This document shows positions 50,492 through 60,060 of a DNA stretch of 64,000 bases, one piece after another. A program made the position numbers and the translations under genes. The first letter of the stretch is position 1. Each line of letters begins with the position of its first letter. Source of the DNA: Candidatus Heimdallarchaeota archaeon (GTDB lineage: Archaea > Asgardarchaeota > Heimdallarchaeia > Heimdallarchaeales > Heimdallarchaeaceae); contig JAUVXV010000008.1 of NCBI GenBank assembly GCA_030603365.1, positions 62,001 to 126,000 of the forward strand, read 5' to 3'. The notes under the pieces were generated by a model. The model had not been told where the DNA came from and searched no databases. It saw only the letters and a list, made by a program, of their open reading frames with translations.

Positions 50492-50756
50492 TCCTATTAT
50501 CTTTTTCTAGAAGATTCATCTTTAATTCATCTCTAAACATGAAAATAAGAATTAAAGAGATAGCAAAAAACCCTAGAATGAAATATAGGATTGTGTTTGA
50601 ATTTAAACTAATACTGGAAACTAGTAACAAACCTGAGAAAATAAGAAATAAAAATCCAAAAACCATCATCATCTTTGATTTGGAGAATAATAATAGAAGA
50701 AAACCTAAACCAATACAAACCAACGCTGTTGCTACAAGATAACTTAAGTAAACCAT
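50475..50756 (-). CDS. Complex I-like subunit K (NuoK/MnhC-like), divergent
   Basis: 93 residues with three spans, size and place (between J and L) fitting NuoK. The membrane Glu residues of NuoK in spans 2 and 3 are absent: the span 2 segment reads MMMVFGFLFLIFSGLLLVSS and span 3 GFFAISLILIFMF. The identification depends on context more than sequence. GGGAGATG acts as ribosome site. It overlaps both neighbours (13 nt with J, 17 nt with L). Confidence 0.6.
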   Translation of the reverse strand: MVYLSYLVATALVCIGLGFLLLLFSKSKMMMVFGFLFLIFSGLLLVSSISLNSNTILYFILGFFAISLILIFMFRDELKMNLLEKDNRSEENE

Positions 50757-51424
50757 GGTTCATCTCCCCTCTGTTTATTTTTGGATTTTAGATCTATTAC
50801 AAAGATAAAGACTAGAATAATCAGGAAAATTAAGAAAACTACGAGAATAGCTAAAGCTTCATAATTTTGTGCAAATAAATCAAGAAGAGATATTGGTTCC
50901 AACCAAATTATCTGATTTTGAGATAGAATTAGGAGGATGTACATCGATGTGACAGGAATAGCCAGAAGAACGATGAAACTTATAGCTTGGGTCTTCCTTG
51001 AGATTATCAATTCTTTACTAACTGTTTTATCTTTGAACAAGAAAAATGCAGTGAAACCTATCATAAGAATATATGAATAGCACAGACAAAGTATGAATAA
51101 TGCTATTTGTCCTATTGATAGAAAAATCAAGGAAAATGATAGGAAACTACACAAGAATAAGATTAAACTCATACCATTAGATTCAAGAATCCCCTTAACT
51201 AGAAACCCAGCTCCTATGAAGCTACCCAAGAAATAATATGAATCTGAAGTTGCATCAGAAAAAACAATTACTAAAGCAATTAGAATGACCAATAGTGTTA
51301 TCTTCAAACCTAACCAGATTTTTCTCTTTAACTTAAAGAAATTTGGAAGAATAATTATACTAGTTATAATTAAACTAAAAATTGAGACTAAAATGGTAGA
51401 AATAAATTCTGATAAACCAAACAT
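50744..51424 (-). CDS. Complex I-like subunit J (NuoJ-like)
   Basis: 226 residues, about six spans, first gene of the membrane-arm operon. ALFILCLCYSYILMIGFTAF in the middle resembles the conserved NuoJ third span, though the glycine/tyrosine pattern is loose. A TATA-like stretch lies about 31 nt before the ATG. No A, B, C, D, H or I subunit lies in the window, so the peripheral arm, if any, is encoded elsewhere. Integral membrane protein. Confidence 0.6.
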   Translation of the reverse strand: MFGLSEFISTILVSIFSLIITSIIILPNFFKLKRKIWLGLKITLLVILIALVIVFSDATSDSYYFLGSFIGAGFLVKGILESNGMSLILFLCSFLSFSLIFLSIGQIALFILCLCYSYILMIGFTAFFLFKDKTVSKELIISRKTQAISFIVLLAIPVTSMYILLILSQNQIIWLEPISLLDLFAQNYEALAILVVFLIFLIILVFIFVIDLKSKNKQRGDEPWFT

Positions 51425-51485
51425 CTCAAGTCAGAAAAAATAAGAAATGGAAAAATAAAAAGGTTTGGGAATCAAAACACTAGCT

Positions 51486-52232
51486 CTACTTCGTTTTTGT
51501 GCCCCTTTTTTTTCTGTGATAACTGAACATTGAAATCACTACTATAACAGAAATCAATCCTGCTGGACTATCGAAGAACGCTGTTTCCTCTAATTCTGGT
51601 ATTGGCAGATTTGCTGTGAACAGTGGAACACTTGTATTATAACCAGGAAAACTTGGTAAGCTTGGAACAAGTGGCATTCCATCACCAAAAGTAGTAAAAT
51701 TACCTAATGTGTAATTTAAACCAAAATCTAGTCTATATAGTAAATTACAGCCTAATGTTTTAGTAAGATTCACATAATAAACGGGTATATTGTGAAGAAG
51801 GTTTTTTCTAATTTCTTCATAAAGAGGATCAGGATAGAAAAGAACTTCCCAATGAAGTGGTGATGTTTCTGGAATTTTTAAACTCCATTTAGCGTTCAAA
51901 ATAATTCTGAATAGATCTGTTTTAACGGTATAATTATAGTGAGATAAATCAAATATTGATACTCCCCAAAAACCATAATATGTATCCATTTCTACATCTT
52001 TGTTTGTATCAAAACCAAGAATTTGCATATATACTGTTGGTTTTTTATAATTATCTACTTCAGGATCTTCTGGGTTAATAATAATTCCTCTATAATCATC
52101 ACTGCTTTGGTTCATCACACCTGTGAAATCCCAAACTTCTTCTTCAGCCCCTTGTGTTAGTGCAACTCTACTAGACATAAAGAAGAATGATGAAAGCATC
52201 AAACCAATGAGTAATAAAGTAGTCTTTTTCAT
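51486..52232 (-). CDS. Exported protein with C-terminal anchor (paralogue B)
   Basis: 248 residues. A signal peptide (LLLIGLMLSSFFFMSSRVAL) precedes an extracellular domain opening EEEVWDFTGVMNQ, with several N-x-T sites. A span (PAGLISVIVVISMF) and a basic tail KKRGTKTK follow. It shares WDxxGxxNQ and NFTTFGDGMPL with the upstream gene product, so the two are diverged paralogues. No domain is recognised. ATGA overlap (52229-52232) and a strong AGGAGG site link them in one operon. Confidence 0.7.
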   Translation of the reverse strand: MKKTTLLLIGLMLSSFFFMSSRVALTQGAEEEVWDFTGVMNQSSDDYRGIIINPEDPEVDNYKKPTVYMQILGFDTNKDVEMDTYYGFWGVSIFDLSHYNYTVKTDLFRIILNAKWSLKIPETSPLHWEVLFYPDPLYEEIRKNLLHNIPVYYVNLTKTLGCNLLYRLDFGLNYTLGNFTTFGDGMPLVPSLPSFPGYNTSVPLFTANLPIPELEETAFFDSPAGLISVIVVISMFSYHRKKRGTKTK

Positions 52233-53092
52233 TTCTTAATCCTCCTAATTCGTTTGACTATCGTGAGAATCATAAGAGCAAGTCCTAATGTAGTTAATAC
52301 GGACATAAATTGGAAGTCAACTTCTATACTATGGGTACGAGGACGAGAGGTCCTATCAACATTCTGAGCAACAGTAATGTTAGTTTGTGGCCACCATTCT
52401 TCTTCAGGATAAGGGTCATGTGGGGGACCAACGAATAATGGATTGTCTTGACCATAAGTTGTGAAATTACCATTAATAATAGTCTGGTCTTTCTTAATCT
52501 GTTGCCAATGTCCAACTACACCTGTTTGATTGACTAAATAGGCTATATGTACAGGAACAGCTAGAACTCCTCCACTAAACAAATATGAAAAAGCTATAAT
52601 TTTTATCATAACTCTTTGAAATATAAAATAAATTTCTTCATTATATGATGAGCTAGAACTATTGATTATTGGAGAATCTTCAAGAACATTAATCCATTCC
52701 ATTCCGTTTTCTTTACTCACATTAAAACCATACTCAGCTCCAGGAGATGGTTCCTCCCAGAATATAGATGCATATGGTGCATTTCTTATTTCATTTATAC
52801 CATGTAATGCAACTATTGTATCAGGATTCAAATCATCATCATTCACATCGTCTAAAAGGAATATGAACGTTCTAAGCACATATGGGTCTTCAACAACAGA
52901 CTTAGTTACACCATCAGTAGGATAAATCGGAATATATTTGATTCTGTGAGCTTGTTGATTTGTAATGCCTTTATAATCCCAGTTTTCAGTAAACACAAGT
53001 TCTCCTGATGTTGGAGTTATAGTATTTTTCACAAAAGGAGAGAACATTAATGTTAAAACAATTGTTAGACAAAATATCTTTGGGTATTTCAC
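52229..53092 (-). CDS. Exported protein with C-terminal anchor (paralogue A)
   Basis: 287 residues. A signal sequence (IFCLTIVLTLMFSPFVKN) is followed by NWDYKGITNQQAHRIKY, an acidic extracellular domain (DDVNDDDLN, EEPSPGAE), NGNFTTYGQDNPLF and a Pro-rich stretch. It ends with a span (FMSVLTTLGLALMILTIV) and a basic tail. Shared motifs with the next gene indicate duplication. The DxNDDD stretch could bind calcium, but this is a guess. Confidence 0.7.
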   Translation of the reverse strand: MKYPKIFCLTIVLTLMFSPFVKNTITPTSGELVFTENWDYKGITNQQAHRIKYIPIYPTDGVTKSVVEDPYVLRTFIFLLDDVNDDDLNPDTIVALHGINEIRNAPYASIFWEEPSPGAEYGFNVSKENGMEWINVLEDSPIINSSSSSYNEEIYFIFQRVMIKIIAFSYLFSGGVLAVPVHIAYLVNQTGVVGHWQQIKKDQTIINGNFTTYGQDNPLFVGPPHDPYPEEEWWPQTNITVAQNVDRTSRPRTHSIEVDFQFMSVLTTLGLALMILTIVKRIRRIKK

Positions 53093-53231
53093 TATTTTTC
53101 CACCGGAAATTATATTCTACAAGAATAGTTTAAGTGACATTTATAACCTTTTTTATCCAAAGTCATATCCTCCATAAATATAAATTCCCTATCGGTATTC
53201 TTAAAATCGTTTAAAGGAAAACTTGAACCAG

Positions 53232-55049
53232 ATGTCATGGCTCCAAGACCGAAAACGGTCTCATTCTGCAAAAGAAGTTGCTAAGGTAATTATGCCTTAT
53301 ATTACTAGACGTAAAGGTTTCTTGGTCTTTATTACTATTGTATCTTTTTTTGCTGCTATTATCGGTCTGGTATCTCCGTTATTAGTTAGAGAAGTAATTA
53401 ATACTGCAATTCCGGAGAATAATTTAGAACTTGTTTGGATAATAGGGGGAAGCGTTCTGGGAGTAGCTTTATTTGGTGGATTTCTTCAATATGTTTCTAG
53501 ATTTTACGCTGCGAAATATGCTCAAGAAGCAATTTTCGATCTTAGGAATGACATATATGAAACATTGCAACAGCTAAGTTTAGAGTTCTATGATGAGGAA
53601 AATACAGGACAGATTATGACTAGAGTTACAACTGACTTAAATGCTATACAGAGCTTGATTAGTTTCACTCTTCGATTAATAATGAATGGAGCGGTATTCT
53701 TTATTGGTTCATATATTGCGATGCTTGTTATGAGCTGGAGATTAGGTTTAATTCTTGTTGCTCTTTTTCCTGGATTTATATGGTTAGTTTATTGGTTTAG
53801 TACAAGAGTTAGACCCTTGTTCTATATGGCAAGAAGGCAGTTTGGTGATGTCACTTCAATTCTTCAAGAAAATGTTACTGGGGCACATGTTGTTAGGGGA
53901 TTTGCACAAGAAGAAAATGAGATTGCAAAATTCGATGAATCAAATATCATATACAGAGATTTAAGAGTCAAAACACAAGTCTATAGAGCTATTTATTTCT
54001 CAATTATGACACTGTTAATTGGTATAGGTTCAACTTTAATAATAATGGTAGGAGGTACTCAAATAGTTAATTATCAACTAAAAATTGGTGATTTTATTGC
54101 TTTCTTATCATATCTAGCTCTTCTACCAGGTCCAACAAGACAATTAACATGGTTAGTAGGTATTTTACAAAGAGCATTAGCTAGTGGAGATAGAATAATC
54201 GAACTAATTACTGCAAAGAAAGAAGTTCAAGAAGATCCAAATGCGTTGATTCCACCGAAGTTTGAAGGTGATATAACCTATAAAAATGTCTTTTTTGAAT
54301 ATGAAAAGGGGAGAACGATACTAAAAAACATAAACATCAACATACCTAAAGGTCAAAAAATTGTAATTTTGGGCGGTACAGGAAGTGGTAAAAGCAGTTT
54401 TGTAAACCTATTATCACGCTTCTATGATCCAACTGAGGGATTGGTCATGATTGACTCTCAAGATGTAAAGCACTACAAACTAAAAGAAATGAGAAAGCAA
54501 ATTGGTTTAGTTTTACAAGAAACATATCTCTTTAATGCAACAATAAGAGAAAATATCGCGTTTGGTAAGCCGGATGCAAATGATGATGAAATTATTATGG
54601 TTAGTAAAATAGCCAATATTCATGATTTTATTTCTGGTTTACCTAATGGTTATGATACCAAAGTCGGTGATAGAGGCATTACTCTTTCTGGAGGTCAGAA
54701 ACAGAGATTATCAATTGCTAGAACATTACTAACAGACCCTTCAATTCTGGTTTTTGATGATTCTACAGCTTCTGTAGATGCTGAAACTGAAGCTCAAATT
54801 CAAGAAGCTCTTGATATCCTCAGTACTGGGAGAACAACTATCATCATTTCACAAAGGATTTCTTCTGTCCATTATGTGGATAGAGTATTAGTGTTTGAAG
54901 ATGGGGAGATTATTCAAGATGGGAAACATAAAGATTTGATCAAATCTCAGGGATTATATCAAGAAATTTACCACACATTAGAAAGAAGCTATGGTGATAT
55001 TGAAAAAAATACAACAAAAACAGATTCAGAACTAAGGGGGAATGATTAA
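53232..55049 (+). CDS. ABC exporter half-transporter, degenerate-site subunit
   Basis: About 605 residues from ATG 53232 (a TTG at 53223 also possible); TATA-like CTTAAAAT lies about 28 nt upstream. Six membrane spans, then the ATPase: Walker A GGTGSGKSS, Q-loop VLQETYLFN, signature LSGGQKQR, and Walker B VFDDSTASVD with Asp replacing the catalytic Glu. The switch His is Gln (IISQRISSV). These changes match the degenerate-site partner of asymmetric heterodimeric exporters. Its partner overlaps its stop by one base. Confidence 0.92.
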   Translation: MSWLQDRKRSHSAKEVAKVIMPYITRRKGFLVFITIVSFFAAIIGLVSPLLVREVINTAIPENNLELVWIIGGSVLGVALFGGFLQYVSRFYAAKYAQEAIFDLRNDIYETLQQLSLEFYDEENTGQIMTRVTTDLNAIQSLISFTLRLIMNGAVFFIGSYIAMLVMSWRLGLILVALFPGFIWLVYWFSTRVRPLFYMARRQFGDVTSILQENVTGAHVVRGFAQEENEIAKFDESNIIYRDLRVKTQVYRAIYFSIMTLLIGIGSTLIIMVGGTQIVNYQLKIGDFIAFLSYLALLPGPTRQLTWLVGILQRALASGDRIIELITAKKEVQEDPNALIPPKFEGDITYKNVFFEYEKGRTILKNININIPKGQKIVILGGTGSGKSSFVNLLSRFYDPTEGLVMIDSQDVKHYKLKEMRKQIGLVLQETYLFNATIRENIAFGKPDANDDEIIMVSKIANIHDFISGLPNGYDTKVGDRGITLSGGQKQRLSIARTLLTDPSILVFDDSTASVDAETEAQIQEALDILSTGRTTIIISQRISSVHYVDRVLVFEDGEIIQDGKHKDLIKSQGLYQEIYHTLERSYGDIEKNTTKTDSELRGND

Positions 55050-56965
55050 TGGGGCACATAATGAGACAAATGGCACGAGAAGAAGAACAACGAGAGAAGA
55101 AATATTCTGATTGGGTTCTTTTCAGAAGAGTATTTGGAGTATTTAGCTATTATAAAGCTGAAGCTGGTTCAGTACTTGCAATAGTAGTTGTTTTTTCTGT
55201 TTTTACATCTACAGTACCTCTACTTCTTGCACAAATTATTGATTTATTTATCTCTCCTTTAGCAAGATCGAGTGCGTATATCGTAAATTACTTTAATTCT
55301 TTTACAAGTTATGAAACGATCAACGAGGTTCTAATTCAGAGTAAACTGAAAATACTTGCCCCATCAGCAACTTCACAAGATATAAATTCTATTTTGATTA
55401 TGGGAGCAATGTATCTGTTATTTATGATAATGAATTTCATTATGATACTTGTAAGAACAATTTTCTTTGCTCGATTGGGTCAGAAAATGATATACCGTAT
55501 AAGAAATGATTTATTCGCAAAATTGCAGTATCTTTCATTTGAGTATTTCACAGAAACAGAATCAGGCAGAACAATTTCAAAGTTAACGAACGATGTTGAT
55601 TCCTTAGGAGAACTATTAACAACAGGAATTATAGATATCTTTGCTGATTTTGTTAGTTTAGTATGGATACTTGCCCTTATGTTTATTATTGATGTCCAGA
55701 TGGCTTTGTTCACTCTCACTGTTATTCCAGTATTGCTGGTAATAGCATTTCTTTTCCAAAGGAAAGTTAGGTCGGCTTATAGAAGAACAAGAGTAGCAAT
55801 AGCTAAAGTAACTGCAAACTTGCAAGAAACAATATCTGGTGTAAAAGTAACTAAAGCACTTTCTAGAGAAGAAAAAAACATTCAGAATTTTAAGGGTTTA
55901 AATCGTGAGAATTATTCAGCTAATGTTCATGCAGCTAGTATCTCATCACTATTTATGCCCATAATACAAATTATTGCAGCATTAGGCAGCACTATCGTTA
56001 TTGTTTTTGGGGGTTATTCTGTCATTACAACAGGAACAATATCTCTGGGTGAACTTTATGCCTTCCTTGAATATTCTAACAGATTCTTTATGCCAGTCAT
56101 AAGTCTGTTTACCTTCTATACAACAATTCAATCAGGTTTCGCTAGTGCAGAAAGAATATTTGAGATTCTTGATGAAGAACCTTCTGTAAAAAACTCAAAA
56201 GAACCAATCATACCTGAGGTAATAAACGGTCATTTAAAGCTGGTAAATGTTGACTTTCATTATCTACCAGAAGTTCCTATTCTAAAAGATATTAATCTAG
56301 CAATAGAACCTGGAAAGAGCATCGCTTTAGTTGGTCAAACTGGTGCTGGAAAAACCACAATCACGAAACTACTCTCTCGCTATTATGACGTGACAGCTGG
56401 AGAGTTATTTGTTGATGGTATAAATATTAAAGAAATTGACTTAGAAACTTTGAGAAAAAATATAGCCGTTGTTCCTCAAGATGTATATCTGTTTAGTGGT
56501 TCTATTATGGACAACTTAAAATTTGGAAGAAAAGAGGCTTCTGATGATGAAGTATATGAGATTTGCTTAATACTAGGCTTACACGATTATATTCTGAAAC
56601 TTCCAGAAGGATATGATACTGATGTGAAAGAAGGTGGAGCCAGATTATCATTAGGACAGAGGCAATTGATATCTCTTGCTAGAGCTGTAGTGGCAAATCC
56701 AAGTATTCTCATTTTAGATGAGTGCAGCAGTTCAGTTGATCCTATTACAGAAGCTCTTATTCAAAAAGGTATAAATTATATCTTGAAGGAAAGAACATCA
56801 ATCATTATTGCTCATAGGTTAAGTACCATTAAAAATGTCTCACAAATAGTAGTCTTAGACGATGGTGAAATTGTGGAAATAGGTTCTCATAAAGAGCTTC
56901 TTCGTAAAAAAGGTAGATATCACGACTTATACGAAACACAAATTACAAGTAATCTAATTAATTAA
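55049..56965 (+). CDS. ABC exporter half-transporter, consensus-site subunit
   Basis: 638 residues. Six spans, Walker A GQTGAGKTT, Q-loop VPQDVYLFSG, signature variant LSLGQRQL, Walker B LILDECSSSVD with catalytic Glu, and switch His in IIAHRLSTI. The catalytic Glu and His here pair with the normal LSGGQ of the partner, and the altered signature faces the degenerate site. Start ATG overlaps the stop of the first gene (TAATG). The heterodimer probably exports a hydrophobic compound, lipid or peptide. Confidence 0.93.
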   Translation: MGHIMRQMAREEEQREKKYSDWVLFRRVFGVFSYYKAEAGSVLAIVVVFSVFTSTVPLLLAQIIDLFISPLARSSAYIVNYFNSFTSYETINEVLIQSKLKILAPSATSQDINSILIMGAMYLLFMIMNFIMILVRTIFFARLGQKMIYRIRNDLFAKLQYLSFEYFTETESGRTISKLTNDVDSLGELLTTGIIDIFADFVSLVWILALMFIIDVQMALFTLTVIPVLLVIAFLFQRKVRSAYRRTRVAIAKVTANLQETISGVKVTKALSREEKNIQNFKGLNRENYSANVHAASISSLFMPIIQIIAALGSTIVIVFGGYSVITTGTISLGELYAFLEYSNRFFMPVISLFTFYTTIQSGFASAERIFEILDEEPSVKNSKEPIIPEVINGHLKLVNVDFHYLPEVPILKDINLAIEPGKSIALVGQTGAGKTTITKLLSRYYDVTAGELFVDGINIKEIDLETLRKNIAVVPQDVYLFSGSIMDNLKFGRKEASDDEVYEICLILGLHDYILKLPEGYDTDVKEGGARLSLGQRQLISLARAVVANPSILILDECSSSVDPITEALIQKGINYILKERTSIIIAHRLSTIKNVSQIVVLDDGEIVEIGSHKELLRKKGRYHDLYETQITSNLIN

Positions 56966-57028
56966 AATAGGAGTAACTTCATTTCAAAATCCTTTTTAGA
57001 TATTCATTTCTTTTAATCTTGAAATTAA

Positions 57029-58882
57029 ATGGCAAGGGTAGAAGAACTTATAGCTAACAACGAGAGTAGAGTGTTATGTTTAGGAAATGAAGCTATCGCT
57101 AGAGGTGCATTAGAGGCAGGGGTTCAAGTTTTTGCAGCTTATCCAGGCACACCTAGTAGTGAAGCAAGTACAGCTATCATTGCAACAGCTTCTAAGTTAG
57201 GTCATTATGCTGAATGGAGCACAAATGAAAAAGTTGCATTCGAAACTGCATATGCAGCGTCTATTTCGGGAGTAAGAGCTATGACTGCTTGTAAACACGT
57301 GGGAATAAATGTTCTTGCTGATGCACTTTTCAGTGCAGCATATATGGGGACAACTGGCGGTTTTGTTGTTTTAGTTGCAGATGATCCTCATTGTTTTAGC
57401 AGTCAAAATGAACAAGATTCAAGATGGCTAGGAGTAACAGCTCAAATTCCTATACTTGAACCATCTAACCCACAAGAAGCAAAAAATTTCACAAAATTAG
57501 CTTTTGATATTAGTGAAAAATTTGAAACCATAATGATTCTAAGGTCTACTACAAGGATCTCTCATGCTAGATCAGATGTAGAATTCAACGAATTTGAATC
57601 GAACTTTAGAGAAGGAGAATTTGAAAAGGGTATGAGATATAAGTGTCTTCCAGCTATTGCACGAGCAAACCATCCTAAGCTAGTGGCTAAGATGGATGAA
57701 ATCAAGAAATGGATACCAGAAAGTGGTTTATCTATAATTGAAGGATCCGGGAATAATGAATTTGGAGTGATAACAAGTGGTATTTCTTATGCTTACCTTA
57801 AGGATGCACTATCATTGCTAAAAAAAGATCTTCCAATACTTAAACTAGGTATGATTGCTCCTCTTGATGAAAAAACAATTTTAGAATTTGCACGAGATAA
57901 GAAAAATATCATTTTTATTGAAGAAGTTAATCCTTATTTGGAAGATAGAATTTGTGCTCTTTTATTACAGAACAATATAACTCCGAAAATACATGGTAAA
58001 TCATCAGGGATCACAAAAAGATACCATGAATTGAATTCAAGACTTGTCGCGGAAGCACTGCAGGGAATCATAGGTGGAGAATTAACTTCAGTAACTGAGA
58101 TAGAAAATACTTCAGAAGAAAATAATGATTTTATACCATTCAGACCCCCATTGTTTTGCCCTGGATGTCAACATAGAGCTGCTTTTTGGGAGCTTTCAAA
58201 AGTAGTTAGAAAAAATAAAGGCATATTCGCTTCTGATATTGGATGCTATTCCTTAGATCCTTGGGTGACAGATACTATATTATGTATGGGGGGAGGTATA
58301 AGTATGGCAAATGGTTTTGCTCGTGTTATCACAGATAAACCTATCTTTGCATATATTGGTGATAGCACATTCTTTCATACAGGTTTACCAGCTTTAGCAA
58401 ACGCTGTTTATCATAAAGCAAACATTACCATTTTAGTTCTAGACAATAGAATGACCGCAATGACAGGTTTTCAACCAAACCCTACAGAAGTTATTGATAT
58501 AGTCGATGTTGCTAAATCTTTTGGAGTAGAGTATGTTGTAGAATTTGATCCATATGATTTTGAGAATGGAAAGAAAACATTCGAAGAAGCATTGAAACAC
58601 GAAGGACCCACCGTTATAATTATGAGAAAAGTATGTGCAAATGAATGGTGGAGGCAGAAAAGGAGAAGAGGAGAAAAAATTGAAGTTTATACAATAGACC
58701 CTGAAACTTGCATATCGTGTGGTACATGTTTAGTTCAATATCAATGTCCTGCAATCCATTGGAGCTTAGATACTAATTCAAAAGGTAAAAACTATTCTGT
58801 TATTGATCCTTCAATGTGTACAGGATGTAGTGTTTGTTCTCAAATATGCCCGACAGGAGCAATTACAAAGGCGGTGGACTAA
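57029..58882 (+). CDS. iorA: Indolepyruvate:ferredoxin oxidoreductase alpha subunit
   Basis: 617 residues. The pyrimidine-binding N-terminal domain (AAYPGTPSSEAS) and the thiamine-diphosphate domain (IGDSTFFHTGLPALANAVY, about 445-463, with DNRMTAMTG) are both present. A C-terminal ferredoxin module has CISCGTC...CP and CTGCSVCSQICP (about 564-610). It oxidatively decarboxylates aryl-pyruvates from aromatic amino acids, reducing ferredoxin. iorB begins at the next base, with GGTGG before it. Confidence 0.96.
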   Translation: MARVEELIANNESRVLCLGNEAIARGALEAGVQVFAAYPGTPSSEASTAIIATASKLGHYAEWSTNEKVAFETAYAASISGVRAMTACKHVGINVLADALFSAAYMGTTGGFVVLVADDPHCFSSQNEQDSRWLGVTAQIPILEPSNPQEAKNFTKLAFDISEKFETIMILRSTTRISHARSDVEFNEFESNFREGEFEKGMRYKCLPAIARANHPKLVAKMDEIKKWIPESGLSIIEGSGNNEFGVITSGISYAYLKDALSLLKKDLPILKLGMIAPLDEKTILEFARDKKNIIFIEEVNPYLEDRICALLLQNNITPKIHGKSSGITKRYHELNSRLVAEALQGIIGGELTSVTEIENTSEENNDFIPFRPPLFCPGCQHRAAFWELSKVVRKNKGIFASDIGCYSLDPWVTDTILCMGGGISMANGFARVITDKPIFAYIGDSTFFHTGLPALANAVYHKANITILVLDNRMTAMTGFQPNPTEVIDIVDVAKSFGVEYVVEFDPYDFENGKKTFEEALKHEGPTVIIMRKVCANEWWRQKRRRGEKIEVYTIDPETCISCGTCLVQYQCPAIHWSLDTNSKGKNYSVIDPSMCTGCSVCSQICPTGAITKAVD

Positions 58883-59485
58883 ATGACTGAAACGTATCAA
58901 ATGATTGTGTGTGGAGTTGGCGGTCAAGGGATATTAACCATCACGGATGTTATTGTAATGGCTGCTCAGAAAAAAGGATTAAGAGTTTTAGGTTCCGAAG
59001 TTCATGGAATGGCTCAAAAAGGTGGATCTGTTGTGACTAATCTTAAGCTAGGAAAAGAATTGCATTCACCAGTGACACCTATAGGAAGTTGTAAGGTACT
59101 AGTTGGTTTAGAACAAAATGAAACTTTGCGATATATGAAATACCTAGAACCAGAAGGAACTGTGATTACTTCTAAAACTGTTTTATATCCAATTTCTTGG
59201 AAAAAAGACAAAAACACTGCCCAATTAGCTAGGGAGAAAATAGAAGAAAACTTAGCAAAATATAAAGCTAGAATCATGAGAATAGATGCTGAAGGATTAG
59301 CAGTTGAAGCTGGGTTAGCTTTAACTCAAAACATTGTTCTGCTTGGTGCATTGTCACAAGTAAAGGATTTTCCACTATCTGCAGATGAATTGAAGGAAGC
59401 GTTAAAACTTAGAGTTCCTGCAAAGTATCTAGATCAGAATATAAAAGCCTTTGAGTTAGGTATAAGTACTGTATCTAACTTTTAG
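58883..59485 (+). CDS. iorB: Indolepyruvate:ferredoxin oxidoreductase beta subunit
   Basis: 200 residues. The gamma-type nucleotide-binding signature GVGGQGILTITDVIVMAA (about 11-28) and EVHGMAQKGGSVVTNLKLG match IorB. Its length is standard. It completes the heterodimer with IorA; the ATG follows the iorA stop immediately. It is homologous in fold to porC at the other end of the window. Confidence 0.96.
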   Translation: MTETYQMIVCGVGGQGILTITDVIVMAAQKKGLRVLGSEVHGMAQKGGSVVTNLKLGKELHSPVTPIGSCKVLVGLEQNETLRYMKYLEPEGTVITSKTVLYPISWKKDKNTAQLAREKIEENLAKYKARIMRIDAEGLAVEAGLALTQNIVLLGALSQVKDFPLSADELKEALKLRVPAKYLDQNIKAFELGISTVSNF

Positions 59486-59540
59486 TAATTATTCTAGAAA
59501 AGCAAGACCAACAATGTATAGAGTTTAGTAGAAATAGTTC

Positions 59541-59852
59541 TTATTTTTCTTCATCAGGAAGTTGCACAGTTTCAATAATTTTTTCTCCTGCTACAACTTC
59601 ATCTACAGAGTGGATAGAGGATCCATAATCACGAAGTGTTTCTTGGATTTCATCAAACACTAGATTATCACCTACTATAGTAACATTGATTCCTTCAGTA
59701 CTAGAATCAGTTTCTGTTCTCATGATATTAACAGATTCTACACCATGTAATTCTGCAAGAGCATGGGCCAAAACATCCATTCTGGGCTGATGAGGTTTTA
59801 AAACATCTAATACAAGTCTTCTTATACGAACAGTTCTTGAGGAAGTAACCAT
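59541..59852 (-). CDS. DUF211 protein
   Basis: 103 residues with the ferredoxin-like fold pattern of archaeal DUF211: IRRLVLDVLKPHQPRMDVLA, VESVNIMRTETDSST and IHSVDEVVAGE. The family is widespread in archaea, forms oligomers, and has no proven function. AT-rich DNA (AATATATAATAAATTAA) lies 14-30 nt before the ATG. It is divergent from the 1048-residue gene. Confidence 0.9.
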   Translation of the reverse strand: MVTSSRTVRIRRLVLDVLKPHQPRMDVLAHALAELHGVESVNIMRTETDSSTEGINVTIVGDNLVFDEIQETLRDYGSSIHSVDEVVAGEKIIETVQLPDEEK

Positions 59853-60060
59853 CTTTAATTCCCAATATATAATAAATTAACTAACTGGATTTTGTATGTT
59901 AGAATTCTTAAACTTTTAGATATGAAAATTGATAGCCAACTTTATTATATAATGACGTCTATTTGTATTTTGTTAGTTACCAGTAGGCAAAACCATATTA
60001 AATATAGTAAAAATTAAGAATTGGGAACTTTAAGTTACAACGTACAATAACGTGAGGTCT

